Part shown: piece by piece, positions 24,860-33,345 of the stretch
Layout of the letters: every line of letters starts with the position of its first letter
Position numbering within the stretch: position 1 is the first letter of the stretch
Assembly (NCBI GenBank): GCA_900542905.1
Contig: UQPF01000017.1
Location: 1-47,494, forward strand
Length of the DNA: 47,494 bases
Source: an uncultured Collinsella sp.
Lineage (GTDB): Bacteria > Actinomycetota > Coriobacteriia > Coriobacteriales > Coriobacteriaceae
Direction of reading: 5' to 3'
The notes under the pieces: model-generated
Told to the model about the DNA's origin: nothing
Database searches by the model: none
Seen by the model: only the letters and a program-made list of their open reading frames with translations
Translations under genes and position numbers: made by a program

Positions 24860-25822
24860 ATGGCAGATCGCGGCATCGTTGCGGTGTTCGGCAGCATGAA
24901 CATGGACCTTTCGGTGGCGTGCGAGCGCATACCGCGTGCGGGCGAGACCGTCGGCGGCAGCGGGTTTATCACCAACGCCGGAGGCAAGGGCGCCAATCAG
25001 GCCGTAGCTGCCGCGCGTATGGGCGCGTGCACGCACATGATCGGCGCGGTCGGTCGCGACGCGTTCGGCGCGTCGCTCGTGGCGGGGCTCCAAGACGCCG
25101 GCGTGGACTGTGACTTTGTAGTGCATCGCGATGACGTGGAGACGGGAACGGCGACCATCATTCGCTGCGAGAGCGACAACCGCATCATACTGTCACCGGG
25201 CGCCAACCATGCGCTTGCGGGCGCGGACGTTGCCTGCGCGTTGAGGCGTCTGGTGGCCCATGAGCTCGACGGCGACGCCAGCGAGATTGCCCCGGCTGCC
25301 GGAAGCGTCTTTATCGCCCAGGGCGAATGTGACCTTGCGGCGACGGCCGAGGCGCTTGTTTGCGCTCACGAGCTGGGGTTCTATACGGTCTTTAATCCAG
25401 CGCCCGCCTGCGAGCTGCCTGCGGAGGTCTGGCCTGCGGTCGACCTGGTCTGTCCCAACGAGACCGAGTGCCAGGTGCTGACGGGCATTCTGCCCACGGA
25501 TGATGTGAGTTGCGTCGCCGCGCTCAATGCGCTGCTCGACAAGGGCGCCGGCGCCGCGGTCATCACGCTGGGCGGTGCCGGCTCGGTTACGCTCGGCGAT
25601 GGCGGTGAGCTGCTGCGCATGCCGGCACTTTCGAGTGCGGTAGTCGATACCACGGCCGCCGGCGATACGTTTATCGGCGCGTTGGTGGCGGCTCGCCTAG
25701 AGGGCTTGCCGCTCTTTGAGTGCATGGCCGCGGGCGCTCGCGCCTCGGCAGTGACGGTGTCGCGCCTGGGCGCTCAGCAATCGATTCCCACGCGCGCCGA
25801 AGTTGAACATTGGTTTGGTTAA
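24860..25822 (+). CDS. rbsK: ribokinase (PfkB family)
   Basis: Sugar kinase of 320 aa: ATP + D-ribose to ribose-5-phosphate. The N-terminal signature is FGSMNMDLSV with the substrate-binding NAGGKGANQAVAAARMG (about 39-55), and the C-terminal PfkB signature is DTTAAGDTFIGALVA, with the catalytic Asp in AAGD. Length is typical. GAGGAGG at 24849-24854 fixes ATG 24860. The nucleoside hydrolase gene follows after 30 nt: it would release ribose from nucleosides for this kinase, so the two make a nucleoside-salvage operon. Other PfkB sugars cannot be excluded by sequence alone. Confidence 0.88.
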   Translation: MADRGIVAVFGSMNMDLSVACERIPRAGETVGGSGFITNAGGKGANQAVAAARMGACTHMIGAVGRDAFGASLVAGLQDAGVDCDFVVHRDDVETGTATIIRCESDNRIILSPGANHALAGADVACALRRLVAHELDGDASEIAPAAGSVFIAQGECDLAATAEALVCAHELGFYTVFNPAPACELPAEVWPAVDLVCPNETECQVLTGILPTDDVSCVAALNALLDKGAGAAVITLGGAGSVTLGDGGELLRMPALSSAVVDTTAAGDTFIGALVAARLEGLPLFECMAAGARASAVTVSRLGAQQSIPTRAEVEHWFG

Positions 25823-25852
25823 ACGATAAAGACGGAGAAGCGGAGTAGAACA

Positions 25853-26827
25853 ATGGCAATCAAGAAGCTGATCCTTGATCTGGATATGGGTGTGGACGAT
25901 GCGATGGCGCTGGCCTATGCCATCGCGAGCCCCGAGGTGGAGCTCGTGGGCATCACCACGTGCTTTGGCAACGTGCGCGTCGAGCAATCGGCGCACAACT
26001 GCCTGGCGGTGCTCGATCTGCTGGGTCGCCCCGAGGTTCCGGTGTACCTGGGTGCCGACCGTCCTCTGCAGGCGACTGAGCCCTATACGCCGCCGGCGTC
26101 CACCGCGCTCATTCACGGCAAGAACGGCATCGGCGGCGCGAGCGTGCCCGCGTCGCCCTACGAGCCGGTGGGGGCGACCTCGGCCGACGGCAACGCTGCG
26201 GTCGATTATCTGATCGATGCCGCGCGCACCTATGGTCCCGATCTGGTCTACGTAGCGACTGGCCCGCTCTCCAACCTGGCGCTCGCCCTGGAGCGCGATG
26301 CGGCGGCGATGATGTCCATCGGCCGCGTGGTCGTGATGGGCGGCGCCCTTACCGTGCCCGGTAACGTGAGCGCGGGCGCCGAGGCCAACATGGCGAGCGA
26401 CCCCGAGGCAGCCGACGCGGTGCTGCGCTCGGGCCGTAAGCTCACCATGGTGGGTCTGGACGTGACGCATCGCGTGGTGCTCACACGCCGCGACATTGCC
26501 GGCTGGACGGGCTCGGGCACCATGGCGGGCTGCGCATTTGCGAGCATGGTCGAGCACTACATTGGCTCGTACGAGATGAACGCACCCTACCTGGGTGGTT
26601 GTGCGCTGCACGATCCGCTGGCCGTTGCCGTGGCGGTCGACCCCACGCTCGTAGGTGCGCTCGGCTGCAACCTGCGTGTTGATCTGCTGGGCGAGTACCG
26701 CGGTCGCACCATCTGCGATGAGCGTCGCCTGTCCGATCCGGACAAGAGCGCGCTTGTGGCACTGACCGTGGATGCTCCGCGCTTCCTGTCCGAGTTCAAG
26801 ACGCGTATGGCCCGTGTCCTTGGCTAA
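25853..26827 (+). CDS. inosine-uridine-type nucleoside hydrolase
   Basis: Ribonucleoside N-ribohydrolase of 324 aa: nucleoside + water to base + ribose. The calcium-binding cluster DxDxGxDD is present as DLDMGVDD (9-16); the middle motif reads MGGALTVPGNVSAGAEANMASDPEAA, with the EAN ribose-binding residues; and the C-terminal ALHDPLAV supplies the His-Asp pair. Base preference (IunH, RihA/B/C) cannot be told. It lies 30 nt after ribokinase, which would phosphorylate the ribose product. Start ATG 25853 with GGAG upstream. Confidence 0.92.
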   Translation: MAIKKLILDLDMGVDDAMALAYAIASPEVELVGITTCFGNVRVEQSAHNCLAVLDLLGRPEVPVYLGADRPLQATEPYTPPASTALIHGKNGIGGASVPASPYEPVGATSADGNAAVDYLIDAARTYGPDLVYVATGPLSNLALALERDAAAMMSIGRVVVMGGALTVPGNVSAGAEANMASDPEAADAVLRSGRKLTMVGLDVTHRVVLTRRDIAGWTGSGTMAGCAFASMVEHYIGSYEMNAPYLGGCALHDPLAVAVAVDPTLVGALGCNLRVDLLGEYRGRTICDERRLSDPDKSALVALTVDAPRFLSEFKTRMARVLG

Positions 26828-26836
26828 GTTGTCTTT

Positions 26837-26907
26837 TTGGGACGGGGCTTTTTTGACTGGTATGATTGGTGTGACCATTCGAACCAGCTAAAAGAGCCCC
26901 GTCCCAA
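26837..26907. promoter_or_regulatory. inverted repeat enclosing the luxS promoter
   Basis: TTGGGACGGGGCTTTTTT (26837-26854) pairs with AAAAGAGCCCCGTCCCAA (26890-26907) at 17 of 18 positions. Between the arms lies an extended -10, TGGTATGAT (26858-26866), which would start luxS mRNA near 26873, so that mRNA holds only the right arm. Read-through from the nucleoside operon would contain both arms. The left arm ends in six T and may also act as that operon's terminator. Confidence 0.55.
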
Positions 26908-26930
26908 TTTGACTATCGAGAGGATCTGCC

Positions 26931-27419
26931 ATGGAGCGCATCGCGAGCTTTTCCGTTGACCATCTGCTGCTTGACCCCGGCGTGTACGTGAGCCGCATCG
27001 ACCGCGATCCGGCGACCGGCGCCGCCGTTACCACCTTTGACCTGCGCCTGACCACGCCCAATAAGGAGCCGGTCATGAACACGGCCGAGTGCCACACCAT
27101 CGAGCACCTGGGCGCGACGTTCCTTCGCAATCATGCCGAGTGGTCGAGCCGCATTGTCTACTTTGGCCCCATGGGCTGCCGCACGGGCTTTTACCTGGTT
27201 GTCTTTGGCGAGCTGACGAGCGAGAAGGTCTTGCCGCTCGTCCGCGAGCTGTTTGAGTTTGTCGCCGGCTTCGAGGGCGATGTCCCCGGTGCCGCTCCCG
27301 AGGAATGCGGTAACTACCTGGACCAGAACCTCCCCATGGCCAACTGGCTTGCGCGCCGCTACCTCGACCGCGACCTGGCCGATATCGACGAGAAGCATCT
27401 GCACTATCAGCAGGCGTAA
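26931..27419 (+). CDS. luxS: S-ribosylhomocysteine lyase LuxS
   Basis: LuxS, 162 aa: cleaves S-ribosylhomocysteine to homocysteine and DPD, the precursor of autoinducer-2, in the activated methyl cycle. The metal site HTIEH (His55, His59) is intact, as are GPMGCRTGFYL with the catalytic Cys and EECGNYLDQNLPMAN with the third metal ligand. Length and motifs match a functional enzyme. GAGAGG lies upstream of ATG 26931. It has its own candidate promoter within an inverted repeat and its own terminator. No pfs/mtn gene is in the window. Confidence 0.97.
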   Translation: MERIASFSVDHLLLDPGVYVSRIDRDPATGAAVTTFDLRLTTPNKEPVMNTAECHTIEHLGATFLRNHAEWSSRIVYFGPMGCRTGFYLVVFGELTSEKVLPLVRELFEFVAGFEGDVPGAAPEECGNYLDQNLPMANWLARRYLDRDLADIDEKHLHYQQA

Positions 27420-27448
27420 GGGCTTTGTCATCCAAAACGCGCGCATTG

Positions 27449-27480
27449 GGCGCCTTCGCTTATGCGGGGGCGCCTTTTTG
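27449..27480 (+). terminator. Rho-independent terminator after luxS
   Basis: GGCGCC / GGCGCC (27449-27454 and 27469-27474) with an inner CGC/GCG stem, followed by TTTTTG. Confidence 0.75.
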
Positions 27481-27534
27481 TTGATTGGTCGGGGTGAGCG
27501 TTCAAAATCGCTCATGTTTGTTCTAGAATGTTCG

Positions 27535-27540
27535 TATAGT
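27535..27540 (+). promoter_or_regulatory. -10 element of the DUF4867 gene
   Basis: TATAGT, 24 bp before the start codon. The word TTCTAGAA (27521-27528), a perfect 8-bp palindrome, lies just upstream where a regulator could bind. A small hairpin GAGCG/CGCTC precedes it. Confidence 0.4.
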
Positions 27541-27563
27541 CACATTTACGAATAGGAGTGAAC

Positions 27564-28208
27564 ATGCATATCTACTCTGTCAACGATCCCGAGTTCAAAT
27601 CCTATGGCAACGTTTGGGATGACGTTCCGTCTGAGCTCACGTCGCCCGTGCTCGAGGCGCTCTCTGCCACGCCCATCCCCGAGGGCAGCAAGTACGTTGC
27701 AAGTGCGCCGGAGCTCGAGGGCGTCAAGGATGCCGATAAACTGGGCTTTCTCATGTTTGGTGGCCGTCCCTTCCAGCTCGGCTGGTGCAACGGCCACAAC
27801 ACGCGTCTCAACTGCCTGGAGTACCACCGCGCGAGTGAGTTCAACCTGGGCGCGCGCGACTTTATCCTGCTCGTGGCGCATCGCTGGGAGATCGAGGACG
27901 GCAAGCTCGATACCGCGTGCGTCAAGGCGTTCTGCGTGCCGGCGGGCAAGGTTGTCGAGGTCTTCAACACCACGCTCCACTACACGCCGTGCATGGTCGA
28001 CGACGGTGGCTTCCAGGTGATGGTGGCGCTTCCCGCCGGCACCAACGGCCCGCGCCCCGAGGCCGCAACCGACATGCCTACCGCCGGTGACAGCTACTGC
28101 TACTGGAAGGCCGACAAGTGGGTTCTCTGCCATGCTGACAGCCCCAAGGCTGCCGAGGGCGGCTACGTAGGCCTCATCGGCAAAAACCTCGATATCGCCT
28201 GCGACTAG
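27564..28208 (+). CDS. DUF4867 family protein
   Basis: Protein of 214 aa matching the DUF4867 pattern: HIYSVNDPEFKSYG at the start, a central FGGRPFQLGWCNGHNTRLNCLEYHRASEFNLGARDFILL, and VVEVFNTTLHYTPCMV. These are cupin-like proteins often found near sugar catabolic genes; no activity is established that I can cite with confidence. The conserved His, Glu and Cys residues would suit a metal-binding sugar isomerase or lyase-like site (inference). ATG 27564 follows AGGAG by 5 nt. The last ~55 bp of this gene and its downstream palindromes are duplicated at 29572-29743. Confidence 0.8.
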   Translation: MHIYSVNDPEFKSYGNVWDDVPSELTSPVLEALSATPIPEGSKYVASAPELEGVKDADKLGFLMFGGRPFQLGWCNGHNTRLNCLEYHRASEFNLGARDFILLVAHRWEIEDGKLDTACVKAFCVPAGKVVEVFNTTLHYTPCMVDDGGFQVMVALPAGTNGPRPEAATDMPTAGDSYCYWKADKWVLCHADSPKAAEGGYVGLIGKNLDIACD

Positions 28209-28401
28209 AATCTTCTGTCTCGATCTGTAACATCTAGCGGGCTAAATCGTCTCTACCTGTTACAGATTTAGACAAACTGCAGGGGACAGACCGAACAATC
28301 TCGATCTGTAACACCAGGCTCGGTTTCGACGGCCTACCTGTTACAGATCGAGCCAAACCGGGCCCAAGCCGCCACAAAGGTGCCTGTCCCCTTTGTGGTG
28401 G
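28149..28401. repeat. duplicated DUF4867 3' end plus palindromes, copy 1
   Basis: Contains the gene's 3' end, a first CTGTAACA...TGTTACAG palindrome (28218-28266), a second with perfect 14-bp arms CTCGATCTGTAACA/TGTTACAGATCGAG (28300-28352), and a hairpin CCGCCACAAAGG/CCTTTGTGGTGG (28369-28401). Copy 2 at 29572-29743 has one CTGTAACA unit instead of two. The last hairpin ends 5 bp before the convergent ATPase gene and may terminate both genes. Confidence 0.85.
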
Positions 28402-28405
28402 CTGC

Positions 28406-29512
28406 CTAGAGTTGGCTGCGCAGATAGTCAGCCATATATGGAACGGCGAAACGCACGTAACCGCGGCGCGCCTGTTCGATTACGCCGGCGTCGATGAGGC
28501 GCCGGCGATACTTTTGCGCATAGTCGGGTGTGACTGACATACGTTTCGCTACATCGGAAATGCGCGAAACGGCGTCTTCGTCATCAGTCATTGCGTCGAG
28601 AAACGCGACGTCTTGGTCCGATAGCGCGGCGAGCGTCGTTTCACAAACATCGTTTTCGAAATCGGCTTTTGACGCTTCGATAGCTCCGTCGACTTGCTCT
28701 GGCGTTACGTGTTCTCCTGTCTTGCAGCGATTGCCGATGTTATAGCCGATGAGCTGCAGCATATAGGGCGAGCCTTGGGTTGCGCGAGCGGCACGGAGGC
28801 GAAGATCGCCTGGAATATCAAGGTCGAGCTCTTCGAAAGCCCGCTGATAATAGGCATCGACATCTCCGACTGAAAGCGGTTCGAGCGTGACCTTGCGAGC
28901 GCGGTTGAGAAATGTCAGCACGCGGTCATTGAGCGTTGCACAGACGGCTCCCGGGAGACCTGCCATAACAAGCGCGACGTTGAGTCCCTCACCGACCAGC
29001 TCTTGATAGGCGGTGACGAGCTGTCTAATCTCAGGTGAATTAGCTTGGAGCTCATCGATAAGGATGAGGATGCCGTGCCCCTGCTCGGTCAGCTTGCGCG
29101 CCAGCTGCGTGAGTTTGAACTGGAAACTCTTGGTCTCCTGCACATCGCGTGTGAACTCGAGACCGGCTGAGAAGCCGAAGACGCTCAAGCTACCGCCAGA
29201 AAGTTTGGGGAGATGACGCTTGCTGACATAAGGCTCGCCTGCTTCTTGGATTTTTTCAACAATGCGCTCAAGCATATCTTCGGAGGCTACGGTGGGTGTG
29301 GCGACAACAAAACCGAGCTTGCGTGCGCGGTCGGCAAGTTCCCACAGAAGAACCGTCTTGCCGCTGCCTCGCTGGCCGAGCATGAGCATGGCTCGGTCTC
29401 GATTGCCCGGCTCCTGCTCAAGACCGGAGATGAATGTCGAAATCACGTTCCCGCGACCCACCAGATAGGACGGGCGATTTCCAAATGAGGGGGAGAAGAT
29501 GGTTTCAGTCAT
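28406..29512 (-). CDS. AAA ATPase with winged-helix C-terminus (accessory)
   Basis: P-loop ATPase of 368 aa. Walker A is GQRGSGKT (about 46-53), Walker B ILILIDEL (about 145-152), with an Orc1/Cdc6-like or STAND-type AAA core to about 270 and a winged-helix region at about 290-365 (ISDVAKRMSVTPDYAQKYRRRLIDAGVIEQ). Such stand-alone ATPases are often accessory genes; the role could be DNA binding, defence or element maintenance, and the sequence does not settle it. GGAGA precedes ATG 29512, after a purine-rich leader (29519-29555 region). Its codon use looks less GC-rich than its neighbours. It is flanked on both sides by copies of the DUF4867 gene end, so it was probably acquired. Confidence 0.85.
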   Translation of the reverse strand: MTETIFSPSFGNRPSYLVGRGNVISTFISGLEQEPGNRDRAMLMLGQRGSGKTVLLWELADRARKLGFVVATPTVASEDMLERIVEKIQEAGEPYVSKRHLPKLSGGSLSVFGFSAGLEFTRDVQETKSFQFKLTQLARKLTEQGHGILILIDELQANSPEIRQLVTAYQELVGEGLNVALVMAGLPGAVCATLNDRVLTFLNRARKVTLEPLSVGDVDAYYQRAFEELDLDIPGDLRLRAARATQGSPYMLQLIGYNIGNRCKTGEHVTPEQVDGAIEASKADFENDVCETTLAALSDQDVAFLDAMTDDEDAVSRISDVAKRMSVTPDYAQKYRRRLIDAGVIEQARRGYVRFAVPYMADYLRSQL

Positions 29513-29571
29513 AAGTCTCCTTTCCTTTTTTTCCTATTTTTTCCTTTCTTTCCTATTCAGTCAAATGAATT

Positions 29572-29631
29572 GCTGAGCGAAGGCGGTTACGTAGGCCTCG
29601 TCGGCAAAACCTCGACATCACCTGCGACTAG
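29572..29631 (+). pseudogene. 3' fragment of DUF4867 gene
   Basis: About 60 bp closely match the end of the DUF4867 gene (TACGTAGGCCTC, CTGCGACTAGAATCTTCTG), including its stop codon. One A is missing in the AAAAAC run, which breaks the frame, and there is no start, so it is a dead remnant. Confidence 0.8.
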
Positions 29632-29743
29632 AATCTTCTGTCTCGATCTGTAACATCTAGCGGGCTAAATCGTCTCTACCTGTTACAGATCGAGACAAAC
29701 CGGGCCCAAGCCGCCACAAAGGTGCCTGTCCCCTTTGTGGTGG
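29632..29743. repeat. duplicated palindromes, copy 2
   Basis: Perfect 14-bp arms CTCGATCTGTAACA (29642-29655) and TGTTACAGATCGAG (29681-29694), then the hairpin CCGCCACAAAGG/CCTTTGTGGTGG (29711-29743). Nearly identical to copy 1 at 28209-28401 but lacking one internal unit. Confidence 0.85.
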
Positions 29744-29831
29744 TTTGGGGCGGCGGTATCAGAAAGTGTCAGACGGGGGCGGCTGCCGGGCCGCCGTGTG
29801 CGAAAAGAAGTGTCGGCCTGCGTCGCTGTCG

Positions 29832-29860
29832 TTGGGCGAGGCCCTATTTGCGGGGATACT
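29832..29860 (+). promoter_or_regulatory. candidate promoter of glucosidase gene
   Basis: TTGGGC (29832-29837) and GATACT (29855-29860) with an exact 17-bp spacer, 36 bp before the ATG. Confidence 0.4.
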
Positions 29861-29896
29861 GAAACCACGACAAGCAGCGTATGAAAGGATCGATGC

Positions 29897-31327
29897 ATGG
29901 CTTTTCGTAAAGACTTTCTGTGGGGCGGCGCGACGGCTGCCAACCAGTGCGAGGGCGCCTATAACGTGGACGGCCGCGGCCTTGCCAACGTGGACGTGGC
30001 TCCGCACGGCCCCGAGCGCTATGCGGTGGTCTCCGGCCAGCGTAAAATGCTCGACTTCGAGGACGGCTATTACTATCCCGCGCAGACCGGCATCGATTTC
30101 TATCACCACTACAAAGAGGACATTGCTCTCTTTGCCGAGATGGGCTTTAAGACCTTCCGTATGAGCCTGGCTTGGACCCGCATCTTCCCCAACGGCGACG
30201 AGACCGAGCCCAATGAGGCTGGCCTGGCCTTCTACGAGGATGTATTCCGCGAGTGTCAAAAGCACGGCATCGAGCCGCTCGTGACCATCGCGCACTTCGA
30301 CTGTCCGATTCACCTCATCAAGGAGTACGGCGGCTGGCGCAACCGTAAGCTCATCGACTTCTACAAGAACCTCGCGACCACAATCTTTACCCGCTACAAG
30401 GGTCTGGTGAAGTACTGGCTTACCTTTAACGAGATCAATATGATCTTGCACCTGCCGTTTATGGGTGCCGGTCTGGTCTTTGAGGAGGGCGAGAACAAGG
30501 AGGCTGTCGAGTACCTGGCCGCCCACAACGAGCTCGTTGCCAGCGCTTGGGCAACCAAGATTGCCCACGAGATCGACCCCGAGGTCAAGATTGGCTGCAT
30601 GCTCGCCGCAGGTAGCTACTACCCCTACAGCTGTCGTCCGGGCGATGTGCGCCAGGCGCAGCTCGACAATCAGGACAATTACTTCTTCGTCGACGTTCAG
30701 AGCCGTGGCTACTACCCGGCCTATGCCGTCAAGAAGCTCGAGCGTCTGGGTATCGATGTGAGCATGACGGACGAGGACCGCGAGATCCTGGCCGCCAACA
30801 CCGTCGACTTCATCAGCTTTAGCTATTACAGCACCCGTTGCTCCGCCGGTGCCGATAACCCCGATGTCGAGCGCACCCAGGGCAACGCCTTCGCCGGCGC
30901 CAAGAACCCCTACCTGCAGGAGAGCCAGTGGGGCTGGGCCATCGATCCACTGGGCTTCCGCATTACGCTCAACGACCTGTACGACCGTTATCAGAAGCCA
31001 CTGTTTGTGGTTGAGAACGGCCTGGGCGCCAAGGATGTTGTCGAGGAGGATGGTTCCATCAACGACGACTACCGTATCGACTACCTGCGCCAGCATATCG
31101 CCGCGATGCGCGATGCGGTGACCGAGGACGGCGTTGACCTGCTGGGCTACACCACCTGGGGCCCGATTGACCTGGTGTCTGCCGGCACGGGCGAGATGTC
31201 CAAGCGCTACGGCTTTATCTATGTGGACCGCGATGATGCGGGCAACGGCACCCTCAAGCGCTCCAAAAAGAAGAGCTTCGACTGGTACAAGAAGGTTATC
31301 GCCACCAACGGCGAAGATTTGGCCTAG
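29897..31327 (+). CDS. 6-phospho-beta-glucosidase, glycoside hydrolase family 1
   Basis: Cytoplasmic GH1 enzyme of 476 aa that splits phosphorylated beta-glucosides such as cellobiose-6-phosphate or salicin-6-phosphate. The N-terminal signature is FLWGGATAANQCEGAY; the acid/base Glu179 lies in WLTFNEIN and the nucleophile Glu373 in FVVENGLG. The SKRYGFIYVD segment near the end carries the Ser/Lys/Tyr typical of phosphate-binding members. Such enzymes work with PTS uptake, but no PTS gene adjoins here. ATG 29897 is 7 nt after AAAGGA. A strong hairpin follows the gene. Confidence 0.93.
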   Translation: MAFRKDFLWGGATAANQCEGAYNVDGRGLANVDVAPHGPERYAVVSGQRKMLDFEDGYYYPAQTGIDFYHHYKEDIALFAEMGFKTFRMSLAWTRIFPNGDETEPNEAGLAFYEDVFRECQKHGIEPLVTIAHFDCPIHLIKEYGGWRNRKLIDFYKNLATTIFTRYKGLVKYWLTFNEINMILHLPFMGAGLVFEEGENKEAVEYLAAHNELVASAWATKIAHEIDPEVKIGCMLAAGSYYPYSCRPGDVRQAQLDNQDNYFFVDVQSRGYYPAYAVKKLERLGIDVSMTDEDREILAANTVDFISFSYYSTRCSAGADNPDVERTQGNAFAGAKNPYLQESQWGWAIDPLGFRITLNDLYDRYQKPLFVVENGLGAKDVVEEDGSINDDYRIDYLRQHIAAMRDAVTEDGVDLLGYTTWGPIDLVSAGTGEMSKRYGFIYVDRDDAGNGTLKRSKKKSFDWYKKVIATNGEDLA

Positions 31328-31356
31328 GCTTTCCCGATAACCGTAGCCTCCTAACC

Positions 31357-31392
31357 AAGGCGCCCGGCGAGTATGTGCTCGCCGGGCGCCTT
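31357..31392 (+). terminator. terminator hairpin
   Basis: Perfect 15-bp stem AAGGCGCCCGGCGAG / CTCGCCGGGCGCCTT with loop TATGTG; only TT follows, so the U-tract is short. Confidence 0.6.
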
Positions 31393-31444
31393 GCCGTCTG
31401 CGAATTTTGGGACATGCGGCCCGCTTTTTCGACCCATCTGTCGG

Positions 31445-31450
31445 TACACT
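31445..31450 (+). promoter_or_regulatory. -10 element, possible leaderless promoter
   Basis: TACACT, 9 bp before ATG 31460, which itself has no Shine-Dalgarno. Transcription starting about 7-10 nt after the -10 would begin on or next to the ATG, giving a leaderless mRNA, as is common in actinobacteria. No clear -35. Confidence 0.4.
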
Positions 31451-31459
31451 AAAAGCACT

Positions 31460-33343
31460 ATGGGTACCCGCGAGCGACATATCGGCCACGCGGCCGCCCG
31501 ATCCGCTCCCGTGGCGGATCCCAGGGGCGGCAGGCTCTTCGCCATGCCGCGATTCCTTGTTGGCATAACACATCAGGTGTACCGCCACCGCGTCTTTGCT
31601 ATCGCCGGTGTCATCACCGCGCTGTTCCTCATGCTTTTGGTGGTCTTGCCGTCGCTGTTCGCCTTCGACCCCAAACTTTCCAACGCCGTGCCCGCCCATA
31701 GCGAGGTGTCCGAAGAGGTCGTGGATGCGCTCGTCCATTCGAGCTCTCTCCCGCTGCTTGTCGCCGCAATAGTATTTTCAATTTGGGGCGTATCGGTCTA
31801 TCTGCGCTGTTTGGACTATGTGTTGCGCCGCCGCCTTGTTGCCATCGCCACCATCTGCACCCTGTGGATGATCGAAGTCATTCTCAAGTACAAGTCGTTC
31901 ACGCCGTTCTATGCCACCGTGCTGTGGTACCTGTACTACGTGCCCATGACGCTCATTCCGCTGCTCTACCAGTTGTGTGGCCTGCGCCTTGCGGGCCTGG
32001 AGCAACACCGCCTGGATCGCCGCTACTGCGTTGCGCTGTGGATTGTGGCCATCCTGCTTATCGGATTTGTGCTCACCAACGATTTTCACCAGCAGGTCTT
32101 CCGCTTTGACCGTACAAGCGACACCTGGAGCAACGATTACACGTACGGCTGGGGTTATTTCGCCGTCTTAGCGTGGACGGCCTTTAACTTCGTGGCCTTT
32201 TTTATCCTGGTTGGTCGGTCCTCGTTCTTTCGCATCCAGCGTTTCTCGGGTACGGCGGCGCTCGTACTGCTGGGTGGCGCATTCTTTGCCATCTCGTATG
32301 CGTTGCGCGTGCCCTGGGCATGGAAGCTCAACTTTTCGCTCGTCTACTGCGTTCTGTGCGTGGTGGCGATGGAAATCTGTCTCGATTGCGGTGTCATTCC
32401 GTCATATCACGACATTGCCGGCATCTTTGACACCTTGCCGCTTGACCTCAAAGTTCTAACGCGCGACCTGCAGGAAGTCTATGCCACGCCAGTGTCAAAG
32501 CCAATGCCGGTGGGCGTGCGCGAGGAGTTGCGGGTCCAGGAGCACGGCCGCGCCCATGCCTTTGCCGTGGCGTCCGATCCCGATGTAATGTACCGTGCCT
32601 TCCCACTGCTGGGCGGATCGGCCCTGCTTGCCCAAGACGTGTCGGAGCTCAACGAGCTTAACCGTGAACTGGCACATCGTCGCATGGAGTTGCAGCGTCA
32701 AAACGAGCTGCTCGCCGCCGACTACGACCTTAAGACGCATTTGGCAGATCAAGAGGCCGAGACCCTGCTGGTCCAAGACGTGGATCAAGCGCTTGCCCGC
32801 GCGCTCGAAGGGATGTACGACCTGCTGAGCTCGCTGCCGCCGTTGACCGACGAAGCGTCTTCGCACGAGCGCTACCGCATGCTGCAGCGCGCCAAGATGC
32901 TCGTCGCCTATTGCAAGCGCAAGGGGTCGCTCACGTTGGCACAGCACGGGGAGAGCGGTTTTGATCGCGACCGCATTCAGCTCATTGCCAACGAGCTCGC
33001 AAGCGACCTGCGCACCATCGATATCGATTGCGCCTCGATTATCGCCATACGGCGCCCGATGCACGCCAGTACGGTAAGCGCCCTGTACGACTGCGTGTAT
33101 GACTTTGCGTTTTTTGCCTACACCACCGACCATCCGGCGCTTATGTATCACTTGGGCGACCATGACCGATGCAGTGTCGAGCTGCGCGCCACGCTTTTTT
33201 CCAACGATGATGCAGATCTTTCGCAGACGCCCGCTGCGCAAGAGCTCGAAAGCGCTCTGCAAAGGCGCAACGTGGCATACCGCCTTGAGGGCGAACCCGG
33301 CCAGTTGCGTATGATCGTGTTGATGCCGAGGGCGGGTGAGTGA
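31460..33343 (+). CDS. 7TM sensor protein with degenerate kinase-like C-terminus
   Basis: Protein of 627 aa. About seven helices (roughly 45-330), similar in plan to the histidine-kinase N-terminal 7TM domain, are followed by a linker, a long coiled coil (about 405-455; ELNRELAHRRMELQRQNELL) and a C-terminal alpha/beta region (about 500-625) like a HATPase fold. No H-box histidine, N-box or G-box can be seen, so it is probably a catalytically dead sensor partner. The start is uncertain: ATG 31460 may be leaderless, ATG 31544 is an alternative. The kinase gene starts 2 nt after its stop, and the regulator follows, so all three form one signalling operon. Confidence 0.78.
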   Translation: MGTRERHIGHAAARSAPVADPRGGRLFAMPRFLVGITHQVYRHRVFAIAGVITALFLMLLVVLPSLFAFDPKLSNAVPAHSEVSEEVVDALVHSSSLPLLVAAIVFSIWGVSVYLRCLDYVLRRRLVAIATICTLWMIEVILKYKSFTPFYATVLWYLYYVPMTLIPLLYQLCGLRLAGLEQHRLDRRYCVALWIVAILLIGFVLTNDFHQQVFRFDRTSDTWSNDYTYGWGYFAVLAWTAFNFVAFFILVGRSSFFRIQRFSGTAALVLLGGAFFAISYALRVPWAWKLNFSLVYCVLCVVAMEICLDCGVIPSYHDIAGIFDTLPLDLKVLTRDLQEVYATPVSKPMPVGVREELRVQEHGRAHAFAVASDPDVMYRAFPLLGGSALLAQDVSELNELNRELAHRRMELQRQNELLAADYDLKTHLADQEAETLLVQDVDQALARALEGMYDLLSSLPPLTDEASSHERYRMLQRAKMLVAYCKRKGSLTLAQHGESGFDRDRIQLIANELASDLRTIDIDCASIIAIRRPMHASTVSALYDCVYDFAFFAYTTDHPALMYHLGDHDRCSVELRATLFSNDDADLSQTPAAQELESALQRRNVAYRLEGEPGQLRMIVLMPRAGE

Positions 33344-33345
33344 CG

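Larger units (their letters stand above)
29513..29896. other. 384-bp divergent gap with duplicated sequence
   Basis: Holds the pyrimidine-rich stretch 29519-29555 (purine-rich leader of the ATPase mRNA, AGGAAA-like words), copy 2 of the DUF4867 duplication (29572-29743) and a promoter for the glucosidase gene (29832-29860). Confidence 0.6.

Noticed and set aside
29759..31738. 659-codon open frame on the minus strand
   Set aside because: Antisense to the GH1 gene, whose catalytic motifs are clear.
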